From Protonemura montana (Eukaryota > Arthropoda > Insecta > Plecoptera > Nemouridae): a stretch of 64,000 nt of DNA. How positions within the stretch are numbered: position 1 is the stretch's first letter; every line of letters starts with the position of its first letter. The notes under the pieces are model-generated. The model was given only the letters and a program-made list of their open reading frames with translations, was not told the DNA's origin and made no database searches. The DNA lies in NCBI GenBank assembly GCA_947568835.1, contig OX387607.1, forward strand, positions 8,069,201 through 8,133,200. Direction: 5' to 3'. The position numbers and the translations under genes were made by a program. Below are positions 24,150 through 35,679 of this stretch, piece after piece.

Positions 24150-27100
24150 ATGGCAGCAGGGACGCCGAGAGCGACGCAGCCACAACGTGTCACGAGGAAA
24201 CAAAAAGAGCTGGATCATGAAGAGAAGTTGAAGCTTCTCGACGACGAGCTCATGTCGTTTTACCAGTACTGTCAGCAGGTTGGTTTTTCGGAGGCTGAGA
24301 TGGACGTGATATGCGTACCACTCGTCTCGGCGCTCAGGAGGAATTACATGAGGAAGGCGCTGAAGATTGTAGGCGTGCTGATGGTGGTCGCTGCGTTTAT
24401 TTATGGGCTGACACAGATCACTATGGTTACTGTGCATCTGACGGCCGTTGGGAGGTTGCTTATGATCAAGGTAAGAATGGGGTGTGCGTTTTGGTTTAGT
24501 TGATTTATTATTTAAAAATTTGCACGGGGATTTTTCACTGGATATCTTCGCCTCTCTGGCCCAGGTGGGCCATCTGACTCAATGTTTCCAAATGGATAAT
24601 TTATAAAACAGTGCACTAGATCTAATTTTCGTAATTTTTCAATGAATTAATTTAGTTTGCGTGTTTATTTGTATGTTTGTTTGATTAAGTTTAGGGCAAC
24701 TGAATTGTATCTTTATGGGCATTATTACGGTAGAAATAGGATATGCTAATTTTTTCAAGGTTCAGTTTCAAAGACAACTGAAGGTGGATATGCAAATTGA
24801 AGTAACTGATTGGCTGTCCAGGGAGTCTTTAGCTGGTAGTTATAATTTTGACCGTAAATGGTATTAATGGCAAGTACTTTAAAATTTGTAGGGTGCTACA
24901 TAAAGTGAAGTAAAATACTTTCAGATAATTTTTCATTTTCCTAAAACTTTTGTGATTACCTAAATTATCAAGAAATCAAACTAAACTTTCAATGGAAAAA
25001 TTGGCCAAGAAATGCGCGCTTAAAATTTGAATGTTCCACGTACTAATTTAAAGAATTTTGACAGGCCCTGAAATTCAGGCCTAGAGTTTTCACATGTTTT
25101 TCAATGTTCTGTGCTTCAGATGTTACCGTTCTGGGACTGGACGTCGATGTTCTACGAGTCGTGTCTCGTGACCAACCCTTTCTACGGCGAGTACACCATC
25201 ACCGAAGAGGACTGCGTTGTAAGTTATGCACCTTTCGATCATTCACTCAGTGCTCTTTCTAGGTGCATGCAATTATCTGACTTGTAACGATTAAACGATG
25301 TCGTATTTCAATAATTTCTACTCTATATATTTGTAGTTGTAATTCACTGAACAATCTGCAATTAAGATGTTTTAGCTGTAAGAACCGTGCAAAGCAGACA
25401 TTATAGATTATAATGTACCATTTTTAGAGCAACCAATATTCACAGTATGCAGAAAAATGTCTGTTTATCTGTTTTCAAAATATGTTTATTAAGTTTCTAG
25501 TTGATCTTTGGAGCTTGAATCCCTCCTCTTTGACTTGGAAAGTTTCTTAAAAGCACGTTTTTGGTCATGCATGTGATTTTCAAACATTTTTATGTTTACC
25601 AAAATTTAAGATTGTCTCTAATATCCCTTGACCTTGCTATGAAATAAAGTCCAGTCTTTGAAAATCAAGGCTTTGGAAAATCCCTGAGAGAGTTTTCTTT
25701 GCTGGTTCCAGTCCTGTGAGGCCCTGGAGAACGTAGACCGTTTGAGCAACGTTGGTTACGACCATCTTCTCGACGGCTACCTCCATCGCAACGCCCCTCT
25801 CATCGTTGCCGATGCCATGGAGGCATGGTCTGTCATGAACACCGACGACTTCTGGTTTGACAACATTACACAGGTGAGAAGATCGATCAAGAGGAACTTA
25901 ACCTTTGGCCAGTAGCTTGCGAGATTTTACATGCACTTTATACGTTTCGTTACATTTAAAATGATTTTAATTTCTGCATAAAAACACTGTTTGGGATATC
26001 CTAGTTCATTCAGTGACAGAAGGTACTGTTTCAAATAAATTTGTGTCGAATGACCTAGAAGAAACAACTCCAAAAAGAGCGCTTCGATATGGTATCTTTT
26101 TTCATGGGGATTGATCATTCACAGCTGTTCATTAGGTACTAGATAATTTTATGGCAAATATTTAAATTAAACTAGTGTTATGATATCATGCATAACAATA
26201 TTTATGCATTAAAATGAGATGTTTTTGATATTATTTTGAAAATTTTGAGCTACCGTAATTATTTATGTTTTATATGCCTCTCTTATCTCTGGGTTTCACA
26301 TCTCTTAAGTTTGATGGAAACCATTTTAGTGGTAAAATATTTCACCACTTTGCTAACACAATTTTTTACGTGAAGAAAAACATAAATATATAATTGAAAA
26401 CATTAAAACCATCCGATTTCTCTGAAATTTTGTAAACCAGTCATAGCAAATATGCTTGAAACAACAAGATGTGACTGGCTAAATAAGTAAATAGTACGGC
26501 AACTCAAGCCGTCAGTTTTATCATTTTTCATAATTTTTCTTCGTTTGTTCGTTGTGATGTTGACTTAACTCGATTCCCTGGTTTCAGGTGTATTCAAAAG
26601 ATGACAAATTAGCCGACACGGTACCCTGTATTTTGACGACAAATCTTAGACCAGGGTCTTCTGATCTACACTCGTTCCTAAAACGCATCCAAAACCCAAA
26701 GGTCGACAAGTGGTTTGTCCACTGGTGAGTACCAGAAAACCAAAATTCCTTTTGAAAGGTCGAAATTTGTATGGGATTTTAAACGTTTGAGAATTTGCAG
26801 GCAAAACTGCGATATTCACGCCGTAAAGGCGCTCCGCAAGTTTTACCAGCGACCATACTTCCTCTCAAGCTCCGTGTCGCCGGCACATTTCAACTGGGTG
26901 CTAATGTCTTCTGACTACAACACGAAGGTCTACAAGAAGGTGAGGGCTTATTGACGATTGATTTTTATATGTGTACTGGCAGAAATCTGACAAAGTAAGT
27001 GGCTTAGAGAATCCAAGGGGTTTCTGAGGTGAGGGCCGTTTCTTTTTGATACTTTACTAGTGGATTTGACTCTCTGCTTACTGAGTTACTGCCAGTTGAG

Positions 27101-30100
27101 TTACACAAACATTCTTTGGTGTTTGGTTTTTGGTTATTTTGTTATAATAATAGTTTTACCACAGGTTTAACCAGCAGTGATTGTGAATGATTAATTATTT
27201 AAAAATATTATGCTTTTTGACCAGTTTGTTTTCAACTAGTTAATTTAATAAAATATAATAACATATTTTGGATTGGTTGAAAAGCACATGGTGATGACTA
27301 AAAGTTACTTGAACTTAAAACTTTGCTCAAACTTAAAACTGCAAAAAGCAGTATATATTTACTGAGTTAACAGCATTGTGCTTTGGGGAAATCAGAGAGT
27401 CAGTAAGCATTTCTTGGAACATAAAATCGTGTTCTTTAATTTTCAAAGTGTTGTTCTTTTTTGAAACTTGTGACACCATTTGACCGTACAAATGACTAGA
27501 AGTGTGAAATTAAAATATTAATTCTGACGGAATTGTACCCAAGATCTTTCTGAGAACTTTCGTTTCCTTGGCTATCGGATTTCTTCTAGGTAGCAACATA
27601 TTCATTGAGAATTTTTCCCACCTAAAAGACGATGAAAGTTGAAAATTCCTTGGTCGATGATCATAATAGTACTTGCAGGGCAGCTGAGGCCCCTTAGTTA
27701 GGACGCCTGCAGGTTAGGCAACGCATTGTGTTTATCAGCACGCAGGGAGTGCCTACGTGACAATCCCGCGAGATGTGGGGTACGAACCGCCCATGTGCTC
27801 AGTCCAGCCAAGATGGCCGCTTTGCGTTTGGTAAGCGACGGGTCGTGGAATAATAAATGGACGATTGCGCTATTAGTAGGTGCTCCGGTTGCGTTTGGGG
27901 CGGGTTATTGGTATTTCAGACATCGGTCAAAACGTTTGACCAAAAATCGGGACGCTCTCCTTGATAAAAAGTCATCCAACGACAAGAAGTCGGCCGCAGG
28001 CAAGGTCGACGATAACCAAACTCTTGTAGACACGCTATTTCAGAAGGCGTTATCTCAGAAGGACGAAGGTAATAAGTTGTTTAAATCTAGTGCCTATGAA
28101 GAAGCGATAACTTGTTACAATAAAGCAATAGAACTTTGTCCTGGAGAAAGAATACACGATTTGGCTACCTTTCACCAAAACAAAGCTGCAGCACACGAAC
28201 AACTCAAGCAGCACGACAAAGTGATCGAAGACTGTTCAGCGGCACTCACTCTTAATCCGAAGTATGTGAAAGCGTTACTGCGTCGTGCCAAGGCCTACGA
28301 AGTCACCAATGATTTAGTGAGCAGTCTCGAAGATCTCACTGCTGCCTGCATGCTAGAAGAATTTCAGAACCAGACATGTCTCTATTCAGCTGATCGAGTT
28401 TTAAAAGCCTTGGGCCGACAGCGAGCCAAGGAGGCAATGGCACATCGGGAGCCTGCCCTTCCATCAAAGTACTTCATTCGCACATACTTTGCATCGTTCT
28501 CTCGGGACCCACTCGGACAAAGCACTGACTCTGAAAGCGATGTGCCAGAAGCTGATCTCAAGGGTTACGCTCGAGCACGTCAACTATTCAAGGCACAAAA
28601 GTATGAAGAAGTGGTGGCAGCATGCACAGAAGAGATCGAAGCACCAGGTAACGCTGCAGACGACGCCCTGGTGCTGAGAGGAACTTTCCGACTCCTCACT
28701 GGTGACCACACTGGGGCTTATGAGGATCTGAACACCGTCATCAATAAGGAGGGCGTCGCTCCTGGGCTTCGAGTCAATGCTCTGATCAAGCGAGCATCGC
28801 TCAGCATGCAGCTGGAGAAACCGGAAGACAGCTTAGAAGACTTTCGATTGGCTGCCGAATGTGATCCTGAAAACCCTGACGTTTACCACCACCAAGGTCA
28901 AGTTCATCTTCTCTTGGAGAAGATTCCGGAAGCTATGGCCGTTTTTGAACGTGCTGTTCAGCTAAACCCAACGTTTCCAATTGCGTATGTTCAGAAGATA
29001 TATACCGAGTACCGCCACGCTTTCACCACCCGCGACATGGATAAGCTGCAGAAGGTCCTAGCCGCATTTGGCGAGGCAATCGAAAAGTTTCCCGACTGCT
29101 GCGAGTGCTACACACTGTTTGCTCAGGTGCTGAGCGACCAGGGAGACTACGAGGAAGCTGACGTACTTTTCAAGAAGGCGGCGATGATCGAGCCAGAGAA
29201 CGCAACAATATTCGTGCATCGCGCCGTTGTCACACTGCAGTCAAGCGGGGACTTCGTCAAAGCCACCGAGTTGATACGACAGGCGATCTCCGTCGATGGC
29301 AAGTGCGAGTTTGCACTCGAGACTCTTGGCACGCTCGAGGTGCAGCAAGGCAATCTGGAAGGCGCTGTCGAGCTCTTCGAGCGCGCCATCCCCTTGGCCA
29401 AGACTGAGGTGGAGTGCGCTCATTTATACTCGCTACGCGATGCATCGCTGACGCAGGCGCGAGTGGCTGGGCGGATGGGACTAACCGTCAACGGGAAGAA
29501 CACCGCCGTTTAAGGTTCTAGCTGGCGGAGGCCTGTTGTAGCTGTGTTGTAAGTGCGCACTAATCTCGGTAACACAGTGGCCAAGATGTGATTGTAAATA
29601 GCTGTAATCAGCTACTTATGCCTCTAGTGATCTTTTTATCCCTTCCTGATATAGATCTCCCTAGTAATGGGACTAGGCAAATATGATAAATTTAGGTTCA
29701 TCTATTTGATTATATTTTTTTCAATTTATTGGTCTTCGAAATTCTTTTATGACCTAACTGCCTCAGTAGGTTGTATGTTGTGGTTTTTATTTTGCGTGTG
29801 GGTATGTCCAGGTTTGCATTGAAATCAACGAGCAAGTGTTGATTCTCTAGTGTGGCAATTACAGACCTGCTAACCGCAAGTGAAATCATGCAGCAAGTGT
29901 GAAGAATTATCACTAATTAATGTTGCGAGGAATTGATTAGTGGATGCATATCTAGATTATCCAGTGACTTTCTGGTGAAGACTTCTGCATTTATAAGTCT
30001 CAAATTTGATCTAACTTAGAGATGAACATTTTTTCTTTGTGATAAAGCAAAATTGATAGTCATTTGCAAAGTAATATGTGGTTTGTTATATTATGTAAAA

Positions 30101-31381
30101 TAATTACACCCTGTGTAATTAGTTTGATCTATAAATGTCAAATAGGCATCACATTAAAAAAAAAAACTAACTTGACTGATAAAATACTATTCAATCTTAT
30201 TGAGATGGTTCCTATCCTTTCTTTTCACTGGTTTTTTAAGCAATTTATGATTTTTTGTGTGCAAGTGTAAAAAAAAAAGCTTGAAACTTAATGCTAGGTC
30301 CTCATAACTTACGAGGAAAGTGGAAAAAAATCTAAAGCAACATGTTGACTGCTGTTAGTTGATAGGTAACTTTTTTACGTATGGTGTTAACACCCACGAT
30401 ACCTCGTTAAAATCAAAGATTACCATGAACTCTCCATGCAGTTAATGTACATTTATCACTTATTACTATCATCATGCAATAATAAAATAATGCCAAGACA
30501 AGAACATAAGTTTAATCTTGGAGAAAGGAATAGTTTCTCCCAAACCACTCTTTTCTCTAAGGTTTAATGTTAAAGGAATATGACTAGCCATTTATGCAGC
30601 ATCACATCTTATGCTAAACTATGTTAATTCATGTGGCCATTCTCCTGGCAAACTTTCCATCCTCTTGAAGGTAGTCCAGTGAACGATGGACTGTGTTTTT
30701 CTCTGCTAGGTGGAGCTGGATTCGGGACTAATCATGCTTGCCCAGCTTCGTGGGTCCACATCGTTGAAGCTTACTCCGCACAACCCCTGCAACTCGTCTT
30801 GTCCAGAGCTCCGTGCAGAACTGCATGAAGGGGAGATGCGTGAGTCCTTGCGCTAGTTCTTCGTACTCGAGCTGCATGTTTGTGACCATACTGACAAGTT
30901 TAGCTGCAACCGCTGATACAGCTTCTCTTTAGGGAGAAAATAAATTAAATAACCCAGTATCTGAAAGTGGATACACAGAGTAAATTAAAGGTGCGTGGGC
31001 AAAAGAACGGTAAAAGATTTGAGCAACGTAAAGCATTTTTAAGGTAACCTATTTATACCTTCATCAGTTGATGAATGTTTTTGTTTTGTTTAAGGCTTGG
31101 TCATATTTCAAAACACTTATTTATTTCTGTGTCCTGGCCTGCTGACATGGGATTGGATAGGGCTAGGATATTATTGAACTGTGATAAAAAAAAGCATTCA
31201 ACAAATATCAACATTTAGTAAAATTGAGCTTAAACCATAAGTCGAATTTCAACAATAATTTCCACTTTTGTTCCCAGTGGTGTTTACCAACTACCTCTGG
31301 ACATTCGAGTATCTTCCTGGCCGCAACTTGGACAATGTTGCAATTCTCACCGAGACAGTCTGGGAAGAGAACTCTTCATAA
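24150..31381 (+). CDS. Type II membrane protein with divergent JmjC/cupin-like fold, 7 exons, host of nested TOMM70
   Basis: Exons: 24150-24470, 25120-25218, 25712-25873, 26588-26724, 26801-26939, 30710-30839, 31278-31381; 1092 nt, 363 aa, all junctions GT-AG and in phase. A basic cytosolic N-terminus is followed by one membrane segment at about residues 70-90, so the bulk is probably lumenal or extracellular. The order APLIVADAMEAW, SPAHFNWVLMSS, LIMLAQLRG, ELHEGEMLVFTN and NVAILTE recalls cupin_8/JmjC proteins. However, the usual H-x-D is H269-F-N271 and the distal His is not visible, so Fe/2-oxoglutarate activity is doubtful. I know this as an unnamed conserved invertebrate protein; no function is claimed. 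Intron 5 (26940-30709) contains TOMM70 on the same strand. Exon structure is sure; the fold call is inference. Confidence 0.85.
27813..29513 (+). CDS. TOMM70: TOMM70 mitochondrial import receptor, intronless, nested in an intron
   Basis: A single open frame of 566 aa starting at an ATG in good context (CCAAGATGG); an upstream in-frame Met at 27726 only adds a Cys/Arg-rich leader. Residues about 14-34 (WTIALLVGAPVAFGAGYWYF) form the N-terminal outer-membrane anchor. A linker with Lys/Asp runs follows, then TPR repeats: the first cluster (KDEGNKLFKSSAYEEAITCY, NKAAAHEQL, YVKALLRRAKAYE) has the residues of the Hsp70/Hsp90-binding clamp, and more TPRs fill the C-terminal two thirds. Length is close to animal TOMM70 (about 600 aa). 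It docks chaperone-bound precursors, such as carriers, for the TOM complex. The gene lies inside intron 5 of the 24150-31381 gene on the same strand. Absence of introns and an A11 run at 30156-30166 fit an old retrocopy that remains intact. An AATAAA is at 30481. Confidence 0.95.
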   Translation: MAALRLVSDGSWNNKWTIALLVGAPVAFGAGYWYFRHRSKRLTKNRDALLDKKSSNDKKSAAGKVDDNQTLVDTLFQKALSQKDEGNKLFKSSAYEEAITCYNKAIELCPGERIHDLATFHQNKAAAHEQLKQHDKVIEDCSAALTLNPKYVKALLRRAKAYEVTNDLVSSLEDLTAACMLEEFQNQTCLYSADRVLKALGRQRAKEAMAHREPALPSKYFIRTYFASFSRDPLGQSTDSESDVPEADLKGYARARQLFKAQKYEEVVAACTEEIEAPGNAADDALVLRGTFRLLTGDHTGAYEDLNTVINKEGVAPGLRVNALIKRASLSMQLEKPEDSLEDFRLAAECDPENPDVYHHQGQVHLLLEKIPEAMAVFERAVQLNPTFPIAYVQKIYTEYRHAFTTRDMDKLQKVLAAFGEAIEKFPDCCECYTLFAQVLSDQGDYEEADVLFKKAAMIEPENATIFVHRAVVTLQSSGDFVKATELIRQAISVDGKCEFALETLGTLEVQQGNLEGAVELFERAIPLAKTEVECAHLYSLRDASLTQARVAGRMGLTVNGKNTAV

Positions 31382-34300
31382 CTTGATCGTTTCACGGCTC
31401 AGAACACAGGGTTTTCTTTAGACTCCAACAAAAATGCAAACTTCATACTGCTGTTGAGGGTAGGTACATAAAGTCAGAGCTTACCTTTTATTGTAAATAC
31501 CACCATTCACCATCAAACCAAAAATTGATATCATTATTCTGTACCAAATTAGAGCAAGGATAATTTGCTTATTCTATTATGAAACCATTCATAATGTTTT
31601 TTTTTAATGTGTTGTTTTTTTTATTAACCTGTCATTTGTTAACATTAAAATTGACTCGGACAGGAAATCTCATGCATGTGTCGATTCCCATTTGTCATCT
31701 GGGAATGTTGACATACACTAACAAATGCTTCCCAAGAAAATAAGTTCCAAATTTATTACAAAAAAAGAATAGGTTTCAGCTCAGAGGTACATTTCAGTGA
31801 TAATTATTTTGATTGTTTTCCAATTTTTTATTGGCGTTGTACGCAGATGAAATGTATAAAAGGGGACATAAGACCCTCTCATAATTGACTACTTTCCTCT
31901 CTTTCTACCAGTGTAACACAAATGCATAGGTTGCAGATTGTTTTGGTTTGAAGTATGCACGTCGAGCTAGATTAGTGGGTTTCCCATAGATCTTACTGTC
32001 AACCAAGAATAAAATGTGACGTTTTTGGAATTTCAATATTTTTTATGAAGCCAATCGATTGGTCTCATTACACAGATAAACCTCGGTGTTAATTAAAAAC
32101 CGAGGGATGCAAATTGGACCGTACAGAGAGGGTCAAAGCTCGCCAAGGTTGTCAACAAACTGCTCAGCCGGCCGAGCTTTTTTCTTTATCACCACAGACA
32201 CATACATTCATTTATAACAAGTCTCGAATTGAAACGCAGAGATTTTTAGTCTAGGATCGAGTTACGTGCAGGTATTGGTTATGTGGGATAAATTAAAATA
32301 CCAATTAATTGACAAAAACCACTATCACAGGTAATCAAAAATTTGGACCACACTTCAATCACAACATTCCACGTGCTTAGTGGTATTAAACTCTTTCTAT
32401 CTCAATCTTAGGCCGTGTTTTCAGAGGTTTCCACAAAAAAAATGCAGAGGGCGACGGAAAAAATTTCAGGGAACAGCCCTTGGCTCAGAGAGAAAGGTGT
32501 TGACTATATTGAATACGAAATTGGTTTCCCTATCTTTTGTCATAACTTCTAGAAAAGGCCTGAAATCCAAAACTTTGTTTCAAAGTTTCTAAAACCCCGT
32601 TAAAATGCGTTTATCTCAGTGCGATTTTTCCTAAAATTATTTTTGGAGAATTCCTGTTGTACAAATGCTAACTTTCACATTTCATTAAAAAAACTGGATA
32701 ATTTTGTGTTCATTCTTATACATAGCGTCTGTCTACAACGCCCTTAAGGATTTTGCACTGTCAAATTTCCATAAGATATTTCAATAAAAGTACCAAGTTC
32801 TAATAAGGTAGCAGTATGCCAATAGTAAGTGCAACTGGCTCATTGACAAAATGCTGAACCTGTGAATACAAAACTGAAAAAGAATATTAATAACAAATGA
32901 AATTGAGATAAAAAAAAAATTAAAACAACATGCTCTAGCTAATGATGTATAGATAAACACAATTTCTTCTTTCATGATTGCTAAATTAAGATCATTGAGC
33001 ATATTTGGATGGTGTTATGAACAATGAAGTTTCATTCCGTTTTCCTTGTAGCTGAAAATTATTAAAGTTCAAGTGCAGCAAATAAAGATGGCTAATGGAT
33101 AGTAATTGTTGTTATTATATTGAAAAAAGAGGTAAGAAGTAATGAGGTAAGACATCCCAGCAATTTCTTATATCAGGACAATTGCTTTTATACCTTAGAG
33201 AAAAGAATGGGTGCCAGAGGCTTACTAAGTCACACATTCTTGGGGGCATCCTTTGCTGTTCAAGTAGGTATTTGTTATTTCCCTCCATCTGTCGTCTTAA
33301 CTTGATGGCAGGTTGAAGAGATCACTTCTCCATTATGATCATACGACCGTACCGAGTTCGGATCCCACAGTATTTTGGTCTTCATAAATCGGCGAGTTGA
33401 CTGAATTAATATCGACAATTTTCATCACATGTTTAGTAATAAATCCTTCTACACGCACTGGTCCACGTACCTATATTTGTTGTATGGTTGTCGATCTCGG
33501 TGCCAGTGGTCTGCAGTTTGATTCACAACTTCTGCAACTTTTGTGACCCTAAAAACTTCATCTGGAACATATTTCTTTTGGAGGGATGGCATTAAAATAA
33601 TCCAAGGAATACTTTCGATTTTTTTTATCAAGTTATTTATATATAGAATAAATATACGGTCTATACCTCTGAATTTGTATGTTGGCTGCTTGGCTTCAAA
33701 ACCTATCGAATTTTTTTTTGTGGCCAGGATGGTAGTGAGGGGTTTTCTGATATTTCGAGTAAAACAACGGGGGTCTGTGTCAGGATGGCAGAACTCGGAT
33801 CAAACCGAGCCAGTGTGATGACGAGCATCTGGCGGCGGCGGTGGCGGTGGCGGTTGTTTTTAACTACACGTGGTTATGTTGGTAAAGGCCAAGACTAATG
33901 AGTCGACCAATTTCGGGACACCAGTTTCGAAACCCGGCGCCACCACTAGACGGCAGTTGTTCTGCTAGATGAATTATCTCGGAGCTTAGAGTAATCGAAA
34001 ATATAAAATTCCGAAAATATCTTCGATGCTGCTGATTCGGATTCTGCCGAAATAGGTCATTCGAGCAGTGAGGCCGTCCGGTCGATGTGGTGAAGGGTCC
34101 ACGATCGAATCCCGGCCAAGGAATGAGAGCTTTATGTAGTTTTTTTAACATCAGGCGTATCAATATCCAGGTTACCGACCAAAGTCCAGCCTTGATTGAT
34201 CGAGTACATTTGATATCCAACAGAATGCGCTGCGGGTCACTGTGCGTCTTAACACGACTGCGTGTTCGGTAAAACTGAACAAATAAAAGAAAATAGGGGG

Positions 34301-34964
34301 ACTGCGATCGGGCATCGGGCTTAGACTGGCGTTCCTCTTATCAGCCTCGAAAGATTGCATCATACGTTAGCTTGTTGCAAATGGTGAAAGCCTTTTAGTT
34401 GTCGAGAGCTTTTGCACTGCTAGGTGTGGCGACCTAGTACCTACCTCTGCACTGGTAGGTATGTTAGTAGTTCTTGCTTGCGAGGACGAATAATAATTGT
34501 CCGTGATATTTTAATAATCTTAAGAAATGGATTTCCAAACTGCCCGTTGTAAAACGAACTATACAGAGCGTGCGGTCGATGTCATGCAGTAAGTAAGCCG
34601 GGTTTAAATGATGCAATTCATATAATCTCATCTTTTTCCGTAACGTATGGTCGTCTGCGTGGCACAACGGTATAGTCGCTGCTTCGGTATCATCAATGGT
34701 GCCCGCTACCTGGATCGAATCCGTACGTCGGAGGAACCGTTTTACTGTTGGAATACGACATCCAACATCCACCAGTTGTAGCTGGAGTCACGAGACCTGT
34801 ATCTAAAAAATATAATAGTATATAATGTAACCACTTGGTCGTGCGGTTAAAGGCATCGAAACCGTCGCTATCATACTCTATGAATTACTAGATTCGAATC
34901 ACGTGAGTGCCACGACGCAGATTCACATTTTTGTCTTATTTTTGGGCGTGTGATTTAGACAGTA

Positions 34965-35019
34965 GCAAAAATGCCGGGTGCTCCTGGCGCTTCGCGCCAG
35001 TCGCGCCCGCCATTTTTGC
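34965..35019. repeat. Long GC-rich hairpin, 55 nt
   Basis: Outer arms 34965-34981 and 35003-35019 pair at 15 of 17 positions (both carry the GCAAAAATG/CATTTTTGC end). Inner arms CTGGCGC and GCGCCAG (34984-34990, 34994-35000) pair perfectly around TTC. It lies among the tRNA-like segments. It could be a structured RNA or a terminal hairpin of a mobile element; no Helitron CTRR end was confirmed. Confidence 0.7.
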
Positions 35020-35606
35020 GGGCCGTTCCCACGACCCCAAACCCCACCTATACCCCGTGTGCAGCTCCTAAGTCTAGCATCAAGTATATAGGAACATGGG
35101 AACTAGAGTTAAGTACAAAACTAGCATTAGAGCCACCTGTTGGCAGAAATTGGTACTACACTCAGGACTTAAGATCATTTTTCATATTTGGTCAAGTGTT
35201 ATCTAGTTCGATGGTAAGTATTATCTCACACAATTGGTTTTGTCAAGCCAGCTTGATACTGATGAAAAGAACGGTTGCTACCTGTTTCTAAAAATAGCAC
35301 ATCGTTTTCGCTACCTGGCAATCGCTGGCCCACAAATACCGCATTTTCCGACAGCCTGAGGCGAGTCAGTAACGTATCTCATGTAGTTGCTTGGTGTGCA
35401 ACTAAATCCAGCAATCGCTACCCGCTAGTACCCCTAACGACTGCTGCGATCATGATGTGATTCTAAAGAAGGTCCAGAAAAACCGGCAGAAAACTTAACA
35501 TAGACTATTTGGCTCTACCCTATCCATTCTTTTCTTTAAGCTTAAACCTTCTTATACTTATTAAAAATGTTCATCAAAAACACGAGAATCCTCTCAAAAA
35601 TGATGT

Positions 35607-35679
35607 GTCCAAGTAGCTCAATTGGTTAGAGCAACACCTGCAACAGGTGGAAATCGGGGCTTGATTCCCCGTTTAGGCA
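35607..35679 (+). tRNA. Degenerate tRNA-like gene (best cloverleaf of the cluster)
   Basis: Acceptor GTCCAAG pairs with TTTAGGC at 6 of 7 positions counting wobble. D stem GCTC/GAGC is perfect with loop AATTGGTTA. T arm CGGGG-CTTGATT-CCCCG is perfect. The anticodon arm is abnormal: CACC/GGTG with loop TGCAACA lacks U33, and the same bases also form a tighter CACCTG/CAGGTG hairpin. No identity is assigned. It is more likely a tRNA pseudogene or SINE head than a working tRNA. Confidence 0.35.

Noticed and set aside
27660-27812. B-box-like GGGTACGAACC before TOMM70 as a SINE
   Set aside because: No convincing A-box at the right spacing on either strand.
34971-35291. ORF starting MPGAPGASRQSRPPF
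   Set aside because: Its start lies in the GC-rich hairpin and the rest shows no family; probably chance.
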